Origin: DASQLQ01 sp035629935
Lineage (GTDB): Bacteria > Actinomycetota > CADDZG01 > WHSQ01
Direction: 5' to 3'
Assembly (NCBI GenBank): GCA_035629935.1
Contig: DASQLQ010000160.1
Span: 1-8,471, forward strand
DNA: 8,471 nucleotides
Below the pieces are notes generated by a model that saw nothing but the letters and a program-made list of their open reading frames with translations, was not told the DNA's origin and searched no databases. The position numbers were made by a program, and so were the translations under genes. Shown here piece by piece: positions 6,978 to 8,471 of the stretch (position 1 is the stretch's first letter; every line of letters begins with the position of its first letter).

Positions 6978-6992
6978 GGGTATTGGGTACCC
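6978..6992. repeat. GC-rich inverted repeat in a divergent promoter region
   Basis: GGGTATTGGGTACCC has 5-bp arms GGGTA/TACCC around TTGGG and contains the 8-bp palindrome GGGTACCC. It sits between the divergent ABC ATPase gene and the small charged-protein gene, where a regulator could bind. GGGTAT also equals the half-site of the TetR operator at 2716 and resembles a SigB/SigF-type -10 element, but I find no matching GTTT -35 at the right distance. Function is unproven. Confidence 0.3.
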
Positions 6993-7007
6993 GATCAAAA
7001 ACTAGAG

Positions 7008-7012
7008 AGGAG
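7008..7012 (+). promoter_or_regulatory. Ribosome binding site of the small charged-protein gene
   Basis: AGGAG lies 7 nt before the ATG at 7020. It separates the real 68-codon gene from the longer open frame that runs back into the ABC ATPase gene. Confidence 0.75.
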
Positions 7013-7019
7013 CCGCGAG

Positions 7020-7226
7020 ATGCCGGACGAGAAAGAGATCAAATACCGCGACGAGTCAGGTAAGGAAGTCTCCGAGAAGGTCGATGCGGAGACGCTCGAC
7101 GAGAAGATGAACCAGGCTGATGCCGTGTACGGGGTCGAAGGCGACGACAAGAAAAAGGCTGCTTACCTCGCGCAGAGCCCCGATGACAAGCCGGACGAGC
7201 CTGTCACCGGGGAGCGCGGAAGCTAA
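7020..7226 (+). CDS. Small highly charged hypothetical protein (68 aa)
   Basis: I recognise no family. The 68-residue product (beginning MPDEKEIKYRDESGKE) is very rich in Asp, Glu and Lys, has no Cys, no signal peptide and no membrane segment. It ends in a Pro/Asp-rich tail (SPDDKPDEPVTGERGS), so it is probably cytoplasmic and largely disordered apart from a possible helix at about 18-50. The open frame continues upstream into the ATPase gene, but the strong AGGAG before the ATG at 7020 and the change to a charged low-complexity composition there make this the start. It is divergent from the ABC operon and has its own leader. Small charged proteins like this are often stress-induced, but nothing here proves that. 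The stop lies 10 nt from the end of the convergent secreted-protein gene. Confidence 0.75.
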   Translation: MPDEKEIKYRDESGKEVSEKVDAETLDEKMNQADAVYGVEGDDKKKAAYLAQSPDDKPDEPVTGERGS

Positions 7227-7236
7227 GAAGACTTGG

Positions 7237-7716
7237 TCAGTCTCGAGCTTCGAAGGAACCGGCAGCCGTGTACTCGCCCGAAGGTAGATCGAGCCTGAAC
7301 CGAAGCGTGGCCCGACGCTGCCCGGGCTGCGGCCGGAGATGCACGCTGATGGGCCTCGTGCGGTGGAAGGCCACGTCGCCCGTTTCCGATTCGACGTGCA
7401 GGTCGAACCACCCGTCGTAGACGGTGTGGTCGTCGCCGTCGAGGCGAAGTGTCAGTCTGCCCAGAAGCCCGGAGCCGCTGTCCTCGGTTTCCAGGACGGC
7501 CACGCGGAAGTAGACGCTGTCGTTCCGTGATGAGCGCTCGCTCGATGTCTCCGACTCGATCTCGCCAGAGCCGGCCTCGTACTCGAACGCGAACCGATTG
7601 TCTGTGTTGTCTTTTTCCACGGTGGTAGTTCTTGCCATGACTGATACTGCGAGCACTTGAAGGATCAACAGTGATAGTGCGCCAACGGCCACCCAGCGGG
7701 ATGCCCTTGTTCTCAT
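7237..7716 (-). CDS. Secreted hypothetical beta-rich protein (159 aa)
   Basis: I recognise no family. The N-terminus is a clear signal sequence: basic MRTRASR, a hydrophobic core at about 9-27, and a likely cleavage after VMA (Ala28). No lipobox Cys is present, so the product is probably released or cell-wall associated rather than a lipoprotein. The mature part (about 130 residues) is acidic early (EIESETSSERSSRNDS) and then alternates in a way typical of beta strands (VYFRVAVLE, LTLRLDGDD, ATLRFRLDL), suggesting a single beta-sandwich. The open frame extends upstream, but the ATG at 7714-7716 has GGAGG (7722-7726) 5 nt before it and gives a proper signal peptide. It lies 106 nt downstream of the DUF4012-like gene on the same strand and may be co-transcribed with it. 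Confidence 0.8.
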   Translation of the reverse strand: MRTRASRWVAVGALSLLILQVLAVSVMARTTTVEKDNTDNRFAFEYEAGSGEIESETSSERSSRNDSVYFRVAVLETEDSGSGLLGRLTLRLDGDDHTVYDGWFDLHVESETGDVAFHRTRPISVHLRPQPGQRRATLRFRLDLPSGEYTAAGSFEARD

Positions 7717-7721
7717 GAGTA

Positions 7722-7726
7722 CCTCC
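7722..7726 (-). promoter_or_regulatory. Ribosome binding site of the secreted-protein gene
   Basis: GGAGG on the minus strand, 5 nt before the ATG at 7716, decides the start that yields an intact signal peptide. Confidence 0.75.
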
Positions 7727-7822
7727 GATCGTTCGACGACGGACACCCGATTGATACGGCTCCGCCGCAGATGGGTCTGTGGTCCTCGCCACAACCCTGA
7801 TGGGGATGTCAGACGATCGCGT

Positions 7823-8471
7823 TCATGGACCGAGCTCTGCGGTTATCTCCTTTGGTCCGAACAGTCGACCGGTCAAGACGTAAGCGCCGTTCACCAATCG
7901 TCGCCGAGGGAAAACGTCCGCATGCATCCCATCCGGGCCGCGGAGCTCGAAGCGAAAGTTGTCGGGACGCACCAGAGCTTGCGGCCACAGGGTCATGGAG
8001 AAAAGCCCGTTCTCTAGAGCGCCCGGCAGCCGGTACGTGAGCGTGACCTCCTTGGTTCCCCCCGCCGGGAGATCCACGATGTTCCAAACGACCGGGTAGT
8101 CGACCTCGTGCCCGCGTAGAGGAGACGAAGCGGCTCCGTCGACCTTCAGGTCTTCGAACTCCGCGTCCCGGGGCATCAAGAAGCTCAGTGTCATCCTGTT
8201 GTATCCGTTCGGGTACTTACGCAGTAGTGGCCTGATCAGCAACGAGCTAGGTTCTGTCGGCGCACGATTCTCGAGCGTTATGTTGGCGGTGACCAGCGCG
8301 TCCCCATCCTCTTCGATCTCGACGACCGTTCGCTGGGTCCGACGCAGGAAGTAATCGACCTTGCTTCCCGTGAAGTTGTTGTGGAAGATCTCTTGAACGT
8401 TTGCGCCCGCACGCTTGAGGTCCCCGGTCAGGTCCAGGGCCTCCAGGGTTCGTGCCAAAGCATCGTCCGTG
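7823..8471 (-). CDS. DUF4012-like protein, C-terminal part (5' partial)
   Basis: The frame is open to the right edge, so only the last 215 residues are seen and the start is outside; a TTG near 8458 is internal, not a start. The visible part contains GSKVDYFLRRTQRTVVEIEE, then strand-rich sequence with LENRAPTEPSS, KYPNGYNRMTLSFLMPRDAEF, a VDLPAGGTKEVTLTYRLP segment and a WPQALVRPDNFRFEL segment. From memory, this order of motifs (a D-Y-x-LRR start, L-x-N-x-AP, PxGxNR, P-x-G, then a y-x-LP/PQ strand) resembles the C-terminal half of actinobacterial DUF4012 proteins. These are large membrane-anchored extracellular proteins of unknown function, often near cell-envelope polysaccharide genes. No catalytic residues can be assigned. 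The neighbouring secreted beta protein may act with it. Confidence 0.65.
   Translation of the reverse strand, partial: TDDALARTLEALDLTGDLKRAGANVQEIFHNNFTGSKVDYFLRRTQRTVVEIEEDGDALVTANITLENRAPTEPSSLLIRPLLRKYPNGYNRMTLSFLMPRDAEFEDLKVDGAASSPLRGHEVDYPVVWNIVDLPAGGTKEVTLTYRLPGALENGLFSMTLWPQALVRPDNFRFELRGPDGMHADVFPRRRLVNGAYVLTGRLFGPKEITAELGP

Noticed and set aside
6978..6983. SigB/SigF-type promoter (GGGTAT) for the small charged-protein gene
   Set aside because: No GTTT-like -35 element is present 14-17 bases upstream.
7229..7243. AGACT-TGGTC-AGTCT hairpin between two convergent genes as a terminator
   Set aside because: Only 5-bp arms, low stability and no T run on either strand.
7778..7793. TGTGG/CCACA inverted repeat upstream of the secreted-protein gene as an operator
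   Set aside because: Short arms, no second copy and no adjacent regulator gene.

Overview
The window looks like an actinobacterial chromosome segment, probably from an environmental or uncultured lineage. GC content is high, GTG starts follow clear Shine-Dalgarno sequences, the ABC transporter is of the NodI/NodJ (DrrAB-like) type, and a fragment resembles the C-terminus of DUF4012 proteins common in Actinomycetota. This assignment is inference from style and protein families, and no marker gene is present. Genes are packed tightly: all three convergent gene pairs end within 10 bases of each other, and one pair shares a CTAG in which both stop codons lie.

Layout, left to right. (1) Bases 2-2062, plus strand: the 3' part of a large, probably secreted alpha/beta-hydrolase (esterase or peptidase type) with a beta-rich middle region and two C-terminal Ig-like repeats. 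Its start lies outside the window. (2) Bases 2059-2715, minus strand: a TetR/AcrR regulator. (3) Bases 2716-2746: two 15-bp operator-like copies in tandem between the TetR gene and a divergent gene. (4) Bases 2774-4417, plus strand: an unrecognised protein with about 12 membrane segments and a C-terminal extracytoplasmic beta domain. Its first two hairpins carry the same Asp/His motif (D-x3-H-x3-G-x-D-x7-H), which looks like a duplicated metal or cofactor site. (5) Bases 4421-6917, minus strand: a three-gene ABC exporter operon (ATPase, permease, permease) with stop/start overlaps. (6) Bases 7020-7226, plus strand: a 68-residue, highly charged small protein divergent from the ABC operon. (7) Bases 7237-7716, minus strand: a 159-residue protein with a signal peptide. 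(8) Bases 7823-8471, minus strand: the C-terminal part of a DUF4012-like, probably exported protein whose start lies beyond the right edge.

How they may work together. The operator-like repeats between the TetR gene and the multi-pass membrane protein suggest that the regulator controls itself and that protein. The NodI/NodJ-type ABC operon converges on the membrane protein gene, but nothing in the sequence proves a shared role. The most interesting object is the membrane protein at 2774-4417: its repeated Asp/His pattern at the outer ends of membrane helices, together with an outer beta domain, is what a membrane metalloprotein could look like, yet I recognise no named family. No stretch longer than about 110 bases lacks a gene. 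I see no RNA gene, CRISPR array, insertion sequence or convincing intrinsic terminator.
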